Assembly: GCA_963761985.1 (NCBI GenBank)
Contig: CAVXIT010000007.1
Location: forward strand, 1 to 64,000
Direction of reading: 5' to 3'
DNA length: 64,000 nt
Source of the DNA: JACCTH01 sp963761985
GTDB taxonomy: Bacteria; Actinomycetota; Acidimicrobiia; Spongiisociales; ZC4RG35
The position numbers were made by a program, and so were the translations under genes. Position 1 is the stretch's first letter; each line of letters opens with the position of its first letter. Positions 1 to 9,857 of the stretch are shown piece after piece. The notes under the pieces are model-generated. The model was not told the DNA's origin. It worked only from the letters and a program-made list of their open reading frames with translations, and ran no database searches.

Positions 1-128
1 CGGACCGATCTATTGAGAGTGCCCTCTTGCCTTGAGTACGCAGGAGCAAGAGGCGCCTTTCACTTTGCCGATTCCATCGCTGATTTTCAGAAACTTCCCA
101 AATGGTCCTAGGGCTGAGCAGTGGACCT

Positions 129-1397
129 CTAGCGTCGTCGAACATCGGAGTAAACCCGAACGAGGGCGCGCCGAAAGCCGATCGTAGAGGTCAACGAACC
201 GGCGATGAGACCCAGGACAGAGCCAAAGGGCCCAACAAGGTAAGCCGAGCTCGTGGCGGTCGCTGCAATGGCGCCCGCAAGACTGACGGTCCGAAAGACC
301 GCTCGTTGTTCACGGGCGCCAAACAATTCGGCCCGAAGGGCAAACAATGCGCTATTTGCCACTGTGGCGAGGAGCATCGCGGCTGGGAGGAACGCAACGG
401 AATAGGCCGATGGCAGGAGAACCCGTAAAGGACTCCAGGCAAAAGGTACAAGCGCTAGTGCCCCATAGACAAGAGCGAAAGCCAGGGCGATCGCCCAAAA
501 TACTCGTCGCCACTTAGCTGCCGTTGCCCGATCCCCGCGAGAAGATGCTCCCATCAACCTGGGGCTAGTAACCGCTAGGGCACCTTGAGCAGCCACTGCT
601 ACCGGCCTCGTCAGCACGCGGGCGGCTTCCACGTGTCCAACGGCGACAATCCCGGCTAGACCTTTGAGGATCACGATTGCTAGATACTCGAAAACGGCGG
701 TTGCAACACCCGTCAATGTCATCCATTTGCCCATACTGGTTACGTCACGCCAGTCGACGATCGCCTCTCGATCTTCTGATCTCGAGCGGGAAATCGCAAT
801 GGCCACCATGTACGAAAGAACATTGCCTCCCACCAGAGCGACAAATGGCCCGGCGACACCTAACGCACCTTCGATCTGGAGAAGAATTCCCGCAGTGACG
901 ACCAAATGGACCGCTGATACGATCACGGCTTTCCATGATCTATCAGCCAAGTGCAATAGTCGTCTGATGTGGTCCTGCACAGGCGAGGTGACGCACGCTG
1001 CCCCCGCAGCGAGCGCCATCATGGCCAGTTCACGTGTCGTCAGGATTCCGATACTTGGAATTACCCCCAGCGCAACGAGCGGACTGGAAGCTATCGCAAT
1101 CCATGTACCACGGGTGATGCTCTTAGAGCGAAAAGCCAATCGTCGGGTTTCGGGCAGTTCAAGGCTCAGGATCTCGATCGGGTTGAATACAAGATACGTA
1201 GGCACTTGGGATGCCAGGACAAACGCTTGGAAGAGGAATGCGTACGCTCCGAGGCTGGCTGCATCGAACTCACGGACAGCGAACACCTGCACTACGAAAG
1301 TGGTCGCGGATGCCAAGCCGATGTCTACCTGGCCGGCACTCGCTAGCCCAACATACCTGCGAACCCTGTCTATTTGCTGGTGGAGTCGCTTGGTCAC
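129..1397 (-). CDS. Polysaccharide flippase-like integral membrane protein
   Basis: 422 residues in one clean frame, almost wholly hydrophobic, with about a dozen predicted membrane helices and short basic loops. This is the build of Wzx/MATE-type flippases (usual length 400-480), which move lipid-linked sugar units across the membrane. An Arg-rich N-terminus (MTKRLHQQIDRVRRYVG) precedes the first helix. I see no family-specific catalytic motif, so the assignment rests on topology and on neighbouring polysaccharide genes (deacetylase, GT4, sugar transferase). It is followed upstream by a GMC oxidoreductase on the same strand with a 78-base gap, so the two may be co-transcribed. An unrelated multi-helix transporter is possible. 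Confidence 0.6.
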   Translation of the reverse strand: MTKRLHQQIDRVRRYVGLASAGQVDIGLASATTFVVQVFAVREFDAASLGAYAFLFQAFVLASQVPTYLVFNPIEILSLELPETRRLAFRSKSITRGTWIAIASSPLVALGVIPSIGILTTRELAMMALAAGAACVTSPVQDHIRRLLHLADRSWKAVIVSAVHLVVTAGILLQIEGALGVAGPFVALVGGNVLSYMVAIAISRSRSEDREAIVDWRDVTSMGKWMTLTGVATAVFEYLAIVILKGLAGIVAVGHVEAARVLTRPVAVAAQGALAVTSPRLMGASSRGDRATAAKWRRVFWAIALAFALVYGALALVPFAWSPLRVLLPSAYSVAFLPAAMLLATVANSALFALRAELFGAREQRAVFRTVSLAGAIAATATSSAYLVGPFGSVLGLIAGSLTSTIGFRRALVRVYSDVRRR

Positions 1398-1475
1398 GAA
1401 GGTTCAGACGCTAGGTGCGCTATAGGTGTCCGGGCCGTTAGGGATAAAACCGGCCTACCGCCGACCGGTTCCTGC

Positions 1476-3140
1476 CTAATTGGTGACGGTGGGTGTACCC
1501 GGCTGGAGAAGCCCTTTGATGTGATCGGCGATCCTGATGGCAAAAGCCACGATGGCCAAGGTTGGATTCGCGTAACTTGAAGTTGGAAACGTTGAGCTGG
1601 AGGCTATGAAAAGATTGTCGACCCCGAACACCCGGCAGTCTCGGTCCACTACTCCCCAGCGAGGATCGGCCGACATTCTGGTAGTCCCAATGTGATGGCT
1701 GCCGACTCCCGTCCTGGCGACTCGTGACGCCAGCTCCCGTTGATCGATCTCGAGCGAACCCACCTCGCACCGCTCGAGTTCATTGGCCAAGAGTGTCACT
1801 GAGCTGACCACGCTCTCGACGTCTGAATCAGTGTGGCGCCAATCGACAACCAGACGGCGCTGCCCAAATTCATCCAATTCTTTACCCAAATAGATCCGGC
1901 TCTCGGGATTGGGTCGCTGTTCGGCGTCGAAGTGCAGGTTGTAGGTGTTGTCGTGGCTACGAAGCACGATTGAAGGGAGCTTGCGTCGGGCGAGGACCCT
2001 GGCCCAGAGCCATTTGAGTCCGAATGCCAACAACCCCGGCAGGCCAACGAGGCAGTTGAGGAAATGGCTGCCGACGTGCTGATATCGGCCTATTCCAGTC
2101 AAGTCCACGTTGTATTCGGGTGGTAGTCGTCGAGCAAACAGCCGTTTCAGCAGGTACATAGCCGAAAGCACAGCCTGACCGTGGGTTGGGTCGGCCGGGC
2201 TGGGAAAGTCAAGTATTGCCCTGAAATTGAGCAGTCCGTCCCGGCGCTGTACCTCGGGATCAATCCGCAAGGTCCGGCGGCAGTAGACCCCGTCGACTGT
2301 TCGCTCATAGTCCCAAACCAGATCGAGGTCGGAGCGGAACTTCACCCGACCGGCATTGCCGGTCATATGCGATATGTAGAACCTACCTAAGTTCCCGGTG
2401 GCGTTTCCAATGTCCCCTGACAGCATCAGGAGCCGGGTGGTCTCCAAACCACCCATCGCAAGTACGAAATAGCGGGCCCGCACCGAGAAACGTTTTCCGT
2501 CGAGCGTCCCGACGAGGGCATGCGTCACGCCTGCTCCGCTGGAATCAGAAAGAAGCATCAGGCAGTTGGCGTTCAAATAGACCTCGATCTGCTTCGAGGT
2601 GCGCAGCTGCCCCCCGAACTTGGCGGCAAAGTTGGTTGGCAAACTGAAGAGCCACGGGCGATCGTCCTTAACAATCGCAGAGTCAAGGCCGGAGACCATT
2701 TGCGACGCTGCATGCTTAGGCAGAAGCTCTCCTGTTGTCAGGGCGTAGCGCCCGAGATCACAAGCATCAAAAGCCCTGGCATAGAAAGGATCCATCTCCT
2801 TTCTGCTTACCGGCCAACCGCTGTGCTCAACCCACGACCGAGCTTCCATGTCGATCTGGTCGTAAGGGTTGCACCGGCCGCCCCATACATGGCTCGTGCC
2901 ACCGAAGCGCCGTTCACGGTAGAGGTGGAGGGGACCGTGATTAGTTCCAAGTGCCTCTCCCCGATAGAGGTCCTGAAGGCGTTTATCAAACTTGGTCCCC
3001 CCCGCTTCGAGGAGGATGACCTTGGCGGACCCCTCGTCCAACTCGCCCGCCGCCGTGATCCCGGCGAATCCGGCCCCAATCACGCATACATCACATTCCA
3101 AGACGCTTCCGGGTGCAACTTTGTGAGCGTCGAATAGCAT
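1476..3140 (-). CDS. GMC-family FAD-dependent oxidoreductase
   Basis: 554 residues, the usual size for the glucose-methanol-choline family. The N-terminus has the FAD dinucleotide fold (VIGAGFAGITAAGEL, residues 21-35), then the LLEAGG acid loop and a Gly-rich FGGTSHVWGGR segment typical of bacterial GMC enzymes. The C-terminal substrate/FAD domain holds HHIGTTRMS and the closing ASSSTFPTSSYANPT motif, where the His and Asn of the catalytic pair are expected. The family oxidises alcohols or sugars; in polysaccharide clusters it may act on a sugar or polyol, which is inference. Same strand as the flippase-like gene downstream and the aldo/keto reductase upstream. Confidence 0.85.
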   Translation of the reverse strand: MLFDAHKVAPGSVLECDVCVIGAGFAGITAAGELDEGSAKVILLEAGGTKFDKRLQDLYRGEALGTNHGPLHLYRERRFGGTSHVWGGRCNPYDQIDMEARSWVEHSGWPVSRKEMDPFYARAFDACDLGRYALTTGELLPKHAASQMVSGLDSAIVKDDRPWLFSLPTNFAAKFGGQLRTSKQIEVYLNANCLMLLSDSSGAGVTHALVGTLDGKRFSVRARYFVLAMGGLETTRLLMLSGDIGNATGNLGRFYISHMTGNAGRVKFRSDLDLVWDYERTVDGVYCRRTLRIDPEVQRRDGLLNFRAILDFPSPADPTHGQAVLSAMYLLKRLFARRLPPEYNVDLTGIGRYQHVGSHFLNCLVGLPGLLAFGLKWLWARVLARRKLPSIVLRSHDNTYNLHFDAEQRPNPESRIYLGKELDEFGQRRLVVDWRHTDSDVESVVSSVTLLANELERCEVGSLEIDQRELASRVARTGVGSHHIGTTRMSADPRWGVVDRDCRVFGVDNLFIASSSTFPTSSYANPTLAIVAFAIRIADHIKGLLQPGTPTVTN

Positions 3141-3198
3141 ATTCAGACCCGGAAGGCCGGCGTTCTAGGAACTATCTCCTCGTGGTTGCTGCGGAGGT

Positions 3199-4168
3199 TC
3201 AGAACCTGATCGGTCCTTCGATCAGATTGCCGGGTTCGAGCGCCGCCACCAGCTCTTTGAGATGTTGCTCACTCGATGCTCCGACCACCACCGACGAGAC
3301 TCCCGGCTGCTGCAGCGAAAATTGAACCAGCGTCTGGGCCATTGTCAAACCGTTTTGGGCGGCCACCGTTTGTATGCGTTGGCGCCAAAGATGATGGACC
3401 GGATCGGTGGCTGAGAATAGTGCTCCTGAGCCAAACGGTTGATAACCGAGAACGCTGACCCGCTCAGCCAGGGTCCCCAGCTGGTCAATGTTGTCGCTTT
3501 GCGTGGGATTAACCGCCGAACCGGCCACCTCGACACCAGGGTCAAGAAGAGAGGCGACAGCGGGGGGAAACGAGCTCATCGAAACACCGTAGTGCCGAAG
3601 CTTTCCTTGACTCTTGAGCTGCTCGAGAGCCTCGAAGAGTGGTCCGGAGATCAGCTCTTCTCTTGGAACGCTGTGCAACATAAAGAGGTCGACATGGTCG
3701 ATCCGCTAGCCGGGTCAGGCTGTCCTCGAAGGAGCGACGGATGTAGGCAGGTTCGAAAATCTGGTCGAGAGCGCTTGATCGAGCGCCGGCAATGGTCCGG
3801 CGTACTGAGCTCATACGGTGAGCCACTCGGCGAAGTAACGGCTTGGCCAGGCGTGTCAGTCTGCCGACTCCCCGGAATCGATAACCAGCTTTGGTGACAA
3901 TCACCACCTGTTCCCGTTGCCGTCGAAAAGCCCTGCCCAGTATGCGCTCACTATCCCCCTGCCCGTAGATGTTCGCTGTGTCAAACAAAGTGATCCCCAG
4001 GTCGTGAGCCTGGTGGAGCAAACGGATCCCAACGTGGGCCGTGATACCCGAGCCGACCGAACCCAAACGGCTGCACCCAAACCCCAGAGCCGAGATCTCG
4101 GTAGCGGGAGTGCCGATGGTGCGGTACAACATGCTGCCGGTGAGGCTAGGGGACCACCGGGAAGACAT
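3199..4168 (-). CDS. Aldo/keto reductase, frameshifted
   Basis: Two reading frames together make one aldo/keto reductase of about 320 residues. The first part (4168 down to about 3700) has the strand-1 region ALGFGCSRLG, the catalytic Asp/Tyr region LFDTANIYGQGDSE and VVIVTKAGYR. The second part (about 3697 to 3199) continues with DHVDLFMLHSVP, the GKLRHYGVS strand and the C-terminal NADPH-binding GASSEQHLKEL. Removing one base near 3697-3704 restores the frame, so a sequence error is more likely than decay. Start may be 4168 or the ATG at 4132, which fits the family better (MLYRTIGTPATEIS). The substrate is unknown; such enzymes commonly reduce sugar aldehydes with NADPH. Confidence 0.75.
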
Positions 4169-4260
4169 GGCCTTGTCGGCCGGCAGACCCGCTCTTGCGG
4201 ACTGCCATCACCCGGCTTAGCTTGATGACTCGACAACGCCACGGCTCGGGAGGAACGTCA

Positions 4261-4868
4261 ATGGCGACAACAAGCCCGACCGTCGCGAGGTTGGTGCTCG
4301 CATGCCTGGCCGAGACGGGCGTGGAGTTTGCCCTTCTCCATGGCACATCAGGGCTACTAGACAACCAACCAGTCTCCGACATCGACGTCATGATCGGCGT
4401 CGGTTCCCGAGAAGCTCTGATTCTCCTGAGGCCGGTGCTAGCAAAAGCTGACCTGAGTCCGGTAATTCTTTGGCCTTACGACGTCGCCGACACGGTTACG
4501 GTGCTTTTGTCCAATCACGACGCTACCGCCGGGGCCCAACTCGACCTTCTTTATGATCCCAGAGGGTTTCGGTAAGTACGGCCTCACGCTCCGGCGCTGC
4601 CTTGAGTACGGCAGTTCCCAGTCGTGAATGGCCCGAGCTGGAGCCGATGGCGCAACTGCTCTATTTGATCCGCAAGCGGCATTGGAAGGGAGAACATGAT
4701 CGACTCGAGGAGCTAGTGGGTCTGGCACGAAGAGAGCCGCCGCAAGTCATACGGAAAATGGCCCTCAGCCTCTTTCATCCGGTGGTGGCTCGACAAATCA
4801 TCCGGGTCATTAGGCGCTTTCCCGATGTCGATCCGCCTCGGCGGACGCTTGCTTACCGAATGAGACAG
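4261..4868 (+). CDS. Nucleotidyltransferase-like protein, frameshifted
   Basis: The first piece (ATG at 4261 to about 4575) has a short helix, then LLHGTSGL and VSDIDVMIG, which resembles the D-x-D metal site of the nucleotidyltransferase fold, followed by a region on a carrier or sugar (QLDLLYDPRGF). A second frame from about 4602 continues with a helical segment (LLYLIRKRHWKGEHDRLEEL) and a C-terminal HPVVARQIIRVIRRFP. Together about 200 residues. Proteins like this often sit next to polysaccharide deacetylase and glycosyltransferase genes, as here, but their biochemical role is not established. The exact 3' end is unclear because the frame is lost beyond about 4870. Confidence 0.45.
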
Positions 4869-4869
4869 A

Positions 4870-5400
4870 CTCGGACAGAGAGTTGCACGGGTACGTCACC
4901 CAATTGGGTTTTGGGGAGAGCTTCGAGGGCCGGCGGCCACCGAAGAGGTAGCAAGTGCGCGTGGCGGACAAGTTTGCCGCTTTCTTGCCTTCGGCCCGGG
5001 TGACTCACCGTCCAATGAGCAAGGCGCCCACAATTTCCTGGTGGTTGACAACGGTGCTGGCTAACCGCCTGAGACCCAACCTGATAATCAGCTTGGGCCG
5101 ACGGAAGCCGATCGCGGTGGCCCGTGCCGGATCTGGTGGTGCGAAACCGAGGGCCTCAATGCCGATCGGATCGCCGCTTTCATGGTCTCGGGATGGGAGC
5201 GAAGCTCTCGCTATGAGCGGAGTGTGCACGGCGTTGCTTACCGGGGCCGAGGGAGGTGGTGGCTTGACGGTGCCAAAACATCGGTTCACATCAGCCGCGT
5301 TTTTCATAAACAGGGTCCCTTGACGTGGCCACCCTGACGTTGGGCACGCTGGCGTAACTCTCGATCCAAACGGTGAAACTCGGTGATCGGACAGCGGGCG
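4870..5400 (+). other. Unassigned, frame-broken coding-like stretch
   Basis: About 530 bases without one convincing frame. Short segments in different plus-strand frames look protein-like: EQGAHNFLVVDNGAG near 5025-5070 and RGRWWLDGAKTSVHISRVF near 5240-5300. They are separated by stops, as elsewhere in this error-dense block. The pattern suggests one gene of roughly 170 residues or a larger domain joined to its neighbours, with several indels. I cannot assign a family. Confidence 0.3.
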
Positions 5401-5401
5401 G

Positions 5402-6100
5402 CCGTTCTCAATTATCACCGGATTGTGCCCGATGGTGAAGCGACAGAATTCTACGACGTCGCCGAAGGCATCTTTCGACTCTCAGATGCAGATCTTGGTC
5501 GACCGGCGAGTTGACACAGTTGATGGAGCTATCACCCTCGACAATGGACTGACCATCTATCATCACATTCGACGACGGAACCGAAGACCACATACACGTG
5601 GGACGGCGTGTTGGACACGATGGGTCTGTCCGGCGTCTTCTTCGTTGTATCCGGAAATCTGGATCGTCCCGGAAAGCTACAAACGGACCACGTCCGCGAA
5701 TTGGCGAACAACGGTCATCGGATCGGTTCTCATACCGTCACTCATGCCCGGCTGCCGGAGCTGTCGGAAGAGGACCTTCGGGCCGAGCTCGAGGTTTCAA
5801 AGCAAGATCTCGAGATCTTACTTGGCCAGACTGTCGACTGGCTGGCGCCCCCCAGGGGGTCACTGGGACGCCCGAGTCGTGGACGTCGCCACGAGAGCGG
5901 GGTACGAAGTGATACGTACCATGGAATGGGGCTACGCGGCTATGCCATTGAGTGGACGCGTACCTGCATTGCCGGTACTTCCGACATATCGCATGGACGG
6001 ATTTACACGTCTCATTGAAGGGCGGGCGCCCATCTGGCGGTATCGGCTGAAGTCAATTGTGAAACAGACGATCTCAGAGGATCGGTACTGTTCGGCAGCC
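5402..6100 (+). CDS. Polysaccharide deacetylase (NodB-type), frameshifted
   Basis: Segments in three frames form a carbohydrate esterase 4 protein. AVLNYHRIVPDG (from 5402) is the typical first strand. Near 5560-5585 comes ITFDDGTEDH, the metal-binding Asp-Asp motif. GHRIGSHTVTHARL (about 5717-5758) is the HxxxH metal motif. WLAPPGGHWDARVV is motif 3, seen after a frame change near 5850. The remainder ends about 6100, where the frame is lost. The enzyme would remove N-acetyl groups from a surface glycan. At least three indels interrupt it, so the start and stop are approximate. A glycosyltransferase gene follows directly. Confidence 0.65.
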
Positions 6101-6114
6101 GCTTCCAACGGAAT

Positions 6115-7293
6115 TTGGCGTTCGCCCCGGACGCCTTCGATGTCAAGATCCTGCTTTCGGCGTATGCTTGTGAACCTGGGCGTGGCTCTGAACCGGAGGT
6201 GGGGCTACAAACGATGCTGGCTGGTGCGCGCCGGCATCAGATTTGGGTCCTCACCCGCACAAATAACCTTCCGAAGCTGGAGGCGTTTCTGATCGGTCTG
6301 CCGGAGCGTCGGAATATCACGCTCGTTGGAGTCGATGGTTCGCCCTGGGCCATGCGACTAAAGAAGCGTCTGGGGATTGTTGGTTTGCAGCTCTATTACG
6401 GAAAATGGCAGCGGCTGGCCGCGGCGAAAGGGCGTGAGTTAGATGCTTTGCACGATTTTGATCTCGTCCATCATGTGACCTTCGCCTCGTATTGGGCGAG
6501 GGTCGGCGTAGCGGCGGTCGGAAAGCCGTTGATCGTGGGGCCGGTTGGAGGAGCGGTTGACCCTGCCATTGGGCTCTGGCCGGCCCTGGGCTGGCGAGGT
6601 ATTCCTCGGGAAGTTATCCGCATCCTCGTCCGTTGGAATTAGAAGTCAGGCTGCTGACTTCCGCAGGACGGTGGCCGACGCACATTTACTCATAGCCCAA
6701 AATCGCGAAACCGCTAGGAAACTCAATAAAGCTCGGAACGTTGTCTTGTTTCCCTAACGGCGTTTCGGCAGTGCCGGATCCAGTCCAAGTCGCTGCCGGA
6801 TAGTGCAGCTGAAGTTGTCATGGTCGGAAGGTTGGTGCCTCTCAAAGGGGCGGTGCTTGCGGTTGAGGCCATAGCGCTATTGCCCGAGCTGAGATTGGTC
6901 ATCATCGGGAATGGTCCGGAATCTGATCGGGTCCGTCGCCGGGCTGCACGTCTGGGAGTTGAAGAGCGGGTGGATTTCCTCGGACATCTGCCTCGCGCCG
7001 AGGTTTTCGCCAGAGTCGCTCACGCCCGAGTGTTGCTTCACCCAGCAATTCATGATGAAAGCCCTTTAACGGTGGCCGAGGCCCTCGCACTCGGAACACG
7101 CTGTGGTCTGTCTAGACGCGGCGGTCCACCTGTTCTCTGCGAGCAATTCGATGGCGCGGTTTACCGCGCGGTGTCCGACGCAGGAACCAGGAAAGCAGTA
7201 GTGCGGAGGCTGGCGGATGCTGTCGAGCAGGTCGTGACCGAGAGGGGCCCAGCATCTGATGGCATTGCGGAGACCGAGGCTCCATTTTCGTGA
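6115..7293 (+). CDS. GT4-family glycosyltransferase, frameshifted
   Basis: The first frame gives a Rossmann start KILLSAYACEPGRGSEPEVG, typical of GT4 enzymes that bind a sugar acceptor, and LIVGPVGGAVDP. After a frame change near 6640, ADAHLLIAQNRETARKLN follows. After another near 6770-6820 comes the donor domain, MVGRLVPLKGAVLAVEAI, IIGNGPESDRV, VDFLGHLPRAEVF, and HPAIHDESPLTVAEALALG, which includes the EX7E-like region. Total about 390 residues, normal for GT4. It probably adds a sugar to the lipid-linked glycan made by this cluster; donor and acceptor are unknown. The breaks look like sequence errors because both domains are otherwise well conserved. Confidence 0.7.
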
Positions 7294-7422
7294 CGCAATA
7301 CTCGGTTTCTATGAGGATCAATCATGAGTGACGTTTCCTTCTGGTCTTCGATGCGGTCATTGCTGATCCCAAACTCGCTCTTGGAGGTTGCAAGGTCTAG
7401 ATAGCGATTGCTAGCCTCAGAG

Positions 7423-8052
7423 TCAGATCCCGTTTTTACGCATGATCGCGGGCACCGTCTGGGCCACGATCCGAAGATCGGTCAGCAGCGAAACTTGGTC
7501 AAGGTAGTGCAGCTCCATCTCGGTGCACTCATGAAGTCGCTTGTCTCCTCGGTCCGACACTTGCCACAGACCGGTTAGTCCGGGTTTGACCGCATGGCGG
7601 CGGTGCTGCCAGGGTTCGTACTCGTCTCGGACGACACTCACCAACTCCGGTCTGGGACCGACGACGCTGAGGTCGCCGAGGACGACGTTGAAGAGTTGGG
7701 GAAGCTCGTCCAGCCGGGTCGATCGAAGCCAACGGCCCAGCTCGGTGATCCGTGGATCGGTCGGCGACTTGTGGGTCAGGCGCCGCTCTTCTCCTACAAA
7801 AGGGATCTGGCTCGTACGGCGATCAGGTTCCATCGTCCGAAACTTGTAGAGGGTGAATGGAACATTGAATCTTCCCATCCGCCTCTGACGCAGGATCACC
7901 GGCGAGCCCATCTTGAGTCGCAGAATCGCGGCGATCGCGATCAAGAGCGGTGCGGAGATCGCCAGGGCAAGCAGTCCTAGGACGAGGTCCATGAGCGGCT
8001 TGACCCACCGGACGTAGAAGCCGCGATCGAGGTCGAAGACGTCGATACGCAT
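7423..8052 (-). CDS. Undecaprenyl-phosphate sugar phosphotransferase (small type)
   Basis: About 209 residues from the ATG at 8052, which is the start that fits the family. The open frame reaches 8229 but the first 59 residues are unlike the family. One N-terminal membrane hairpin (LVLGLLALAISAPLLIAIAA) is followed by the conserved cytosolic domain: FRTMEPD, RLDELPQLFNVVLGDLSVVG with PRPE, and KPGLTGLWQVSDRG. The family transfers a sugar-1-phosphate from a UDP-sugar to undecaprenyl phosphate, the first committed step of glycan assembly. This is the small PglC-like form without the large N-terminal domain; the longer paralogue is at 37392-38690. It is divergent from lpd, with about 250 bases between. 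Confidence 0.85.
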   Translation of the reverse strand: MRIDVFDLDRGFYVRWVKPLMDLVLGLLALAISAPLLIAIAAILRLKMGSPVILRQRRMGRFNVPFTLYKFRTMEPDRRTSQIPFVGEERRLTHKSPTDPRITELGRWLRSTRLDELPQLFNVVLGDLSVVGPRPELVSVVRDEYEPWQHRRHAVKPGLTGLWQVSDRGDKRLHECTEMELHYLDQVSLLTDLRIVAQTVPAIMRKNGI

Positions 8053-8304
8053 GAGCGACTCGCCGGTTGAGACGTTTGCCGGAGATATCGAATCTAAGAG
8101 CGTTGAGCCTCCGGAAAGCTCAACCTCGTCGTTTTCCCGCACTCCCTGCCCTTCCACGAAAGGAGGCGAAAATGGATCAACAGAACGAAAATCGCTCGTT
8201 GCCCACCCTCGCATCCTGCCCGGACACATAAGGTAACAGCCAGCGGGTTTTTGTTAGTCAGATGGTGTCAAAACCGTTCTAAAGAACTAGTGCCGAGTCT
8301 ACCG

Positions 8305-8398
8305 CTAGCCGAGAATCCGCAAGACCCAGACCGCGCCGGCAACGAGAATCAACACGGCCACGATCGACAGAGGCGACAAGCAACGTCCGCGTCTTCAT
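8305..8398 (-). CDS. Possible small single-helix membrane peptide
   Basis: On the minus strand an ATG at 8398 (MKTRTLL) leads, if one indel is allowed, into LSIVAVLILVAGAVWVLRI, a clean transmembrane helix, then LG and a TAG stop at 8305. This would be about 31 residues. It lies in the divergent gap between the sugar transferase and lpd. There is no strong Shine-Dalgarno sequence and the frame must be broken once, so this is weak. Confidence 0.2.
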
Positions 8399-8479
8399 CG
8401 CCACGACCCTACGACACCGGCTCGGGAGTGGTAGCCGGTCCAGCACTAGGCTCCGCCCGCGAGTGATCAGGAGTTGTGT

Positions 8480-9842
8480 TTGCACGATCTGGTGATCCTG
8501 GGGGGCGGGCCCGGGGGTTATGCGGCCGCCCTCTACGCCCACAACTTCGGGCTGTCGGTGGCCCTGGTTTCCGACGAGCGCCCGGGGGGACCTGTCTGAT
8601 CCGCGGCTGCATCCCCGCCAAGCAGTGGCTGCAGATCGCCGAGGTGTTCACGACCGTGCGCAAGGCCTCGGACTTCGGAGTGATGACCTCGGAGCCCGAA
8701 CTCGACTGGGGCGCCGCGCTGGCCCGCAAGCAACAGACCGTCGAAGGGCCTGCTCAAGGGTCTGGCGGGTCTGCTCAAACAGCGCAAAGGTCGAGGTCAT
8801 CACCGGCCGGGGTCGCCTGGACGGACCGCGGACGGTGGTGGTCGACGACCAGCGTTTCGAGGCGAAGAATGTGATCGTCGCCACGGGCTCCTATGCCCGC
8901 AGCCTCCCCGGCTATGAGGTCGATGGGGTCCGGATCGTGACCTCGGATCACGCCCTCGATTGGCCCGCCCGGCCCGAGCGGGTGGCCATCATCGGGGGCG
9001 GGGTCATCGGCTGCGAGTTCGCCTCTTTGCTGGCCGATCTCGGGAGCGAAGTTCACGTCCTCGAGATGTTTCCGCAGATCATTCCGGGCGGCGACGCCGA
9101 TGCGGTGAAGGTACTGGAGCGAGAGCTCTCGCGTCGGGGGATCAAGTTCCATCTCGGCGTTTCCGTGGGTCCGCCAGAGGTAGGGGCCAACTCCGTCCGG
9201 ATCCCTTTTGGCTCGGAATCGGTTGAAGTGGACGTGGTCTTGATGGCCGTGGGTCGCGGCCCGGCCACCGACAACGCCGGCCTGGAAACAGCTCCGGGCC
9301 TGGAGCTCGAACGAGGATTTGTCAAGGTGGAACCCAGAACGATGTTGACCGGGGCGGCGGGCGTCTACGCCGTCGGCGACGTCGTCGCCGGCACCCCCCA
9401 GCTCGCTCATGTGGGGTTCGCCGAAGCGATTTCGGCGGTGACCCACATCGCCACCGGCAAGGCGGCGCCGGTCGACTACCTGGCGATTCCCCGGGTGACC
9501 TATACCCACCCCGAGTTTGCCGAGGTGGGGCTAACCGAGGCCCAGGCCAGGGAGAAGGGACTCGATGTCGAGGTTCACAGCCACGCCCTCACCGGCGTCG
9601 GCCGGGCGATCATCGTCGGCCAGAACCGGGGAACCGTGAAGGTCACGAACGTCAAAGGCGGTCCCATCGTCGGTGCCTCGATCGTGGGGCCGCAAGCGGG
9701 GGAGATGATCCACGAGTTGATGTACGCGGTTGGCTGGGAGGCGTATCCCTCCGAAGCCGCCGCCTTCATCCACGCCCACCCAACCCTTTCGGAAGCCGTA
9801 GGCGAAACTCTGCTTTCGGCCACCGGACGCAGTCTGCACTAG
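8480..9842 (+). CDS. lpd: Dihydrolipoamide dehydrogenase (E3), frameshifted near start
   Basis: FAD/NAD disulfide oxidoreductase that reoxidises dihydrolipoamide in oxo-acid dehydrogenase complexes. TTG at 8480 after GGAG at 8470 gives LHDLVILGGGPGGYAAALY (FAD site). The redox disulfide is in GGTCLIRGCIPAKQ. Further on are VAIIGGGVIGCEFASLLADL (NAD site), VYAVGDVVAG (second FAD site), and the C-terminal HAHPTLSEAVGE with the active His-Glu pair. The frame breaks at about 8588, where a run of six G should be seven, and again at about 8750-8790; the rest (to 9842) is clean. It is the first gene of a rightward set with E2, lipB and lipA. Confidence 0.88.
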
Positions 9843-9857
9843 ACACAAGGGAGAGCC

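Noticed and set aside
21..56. Hairpin CCTCTTGC / GCAAGAGG near the window start as a terminator
   Set aside because: Eight-base stem with a long loop and no T-run on either strand; too weak.
4990..5310. Heparinase-like reading of AHNFLVVDN and the following segment
   Set aside because: Only one short motif fits and the frame is broken around it.
7324..7404. 26-codon frame MSDVSFWSSMRSLL after the GT4 gene
   Set aside because: Too short and without a recognisable domain; may be the start of a lost gene.
8276..8287. GTTCT-AA-AGAAC inverted repeat in the lpd/sugar-transferase gap as an operator
   Set aside because: Five-base arms occur often by chance; no regulator gene is nearby and no second site was seen.
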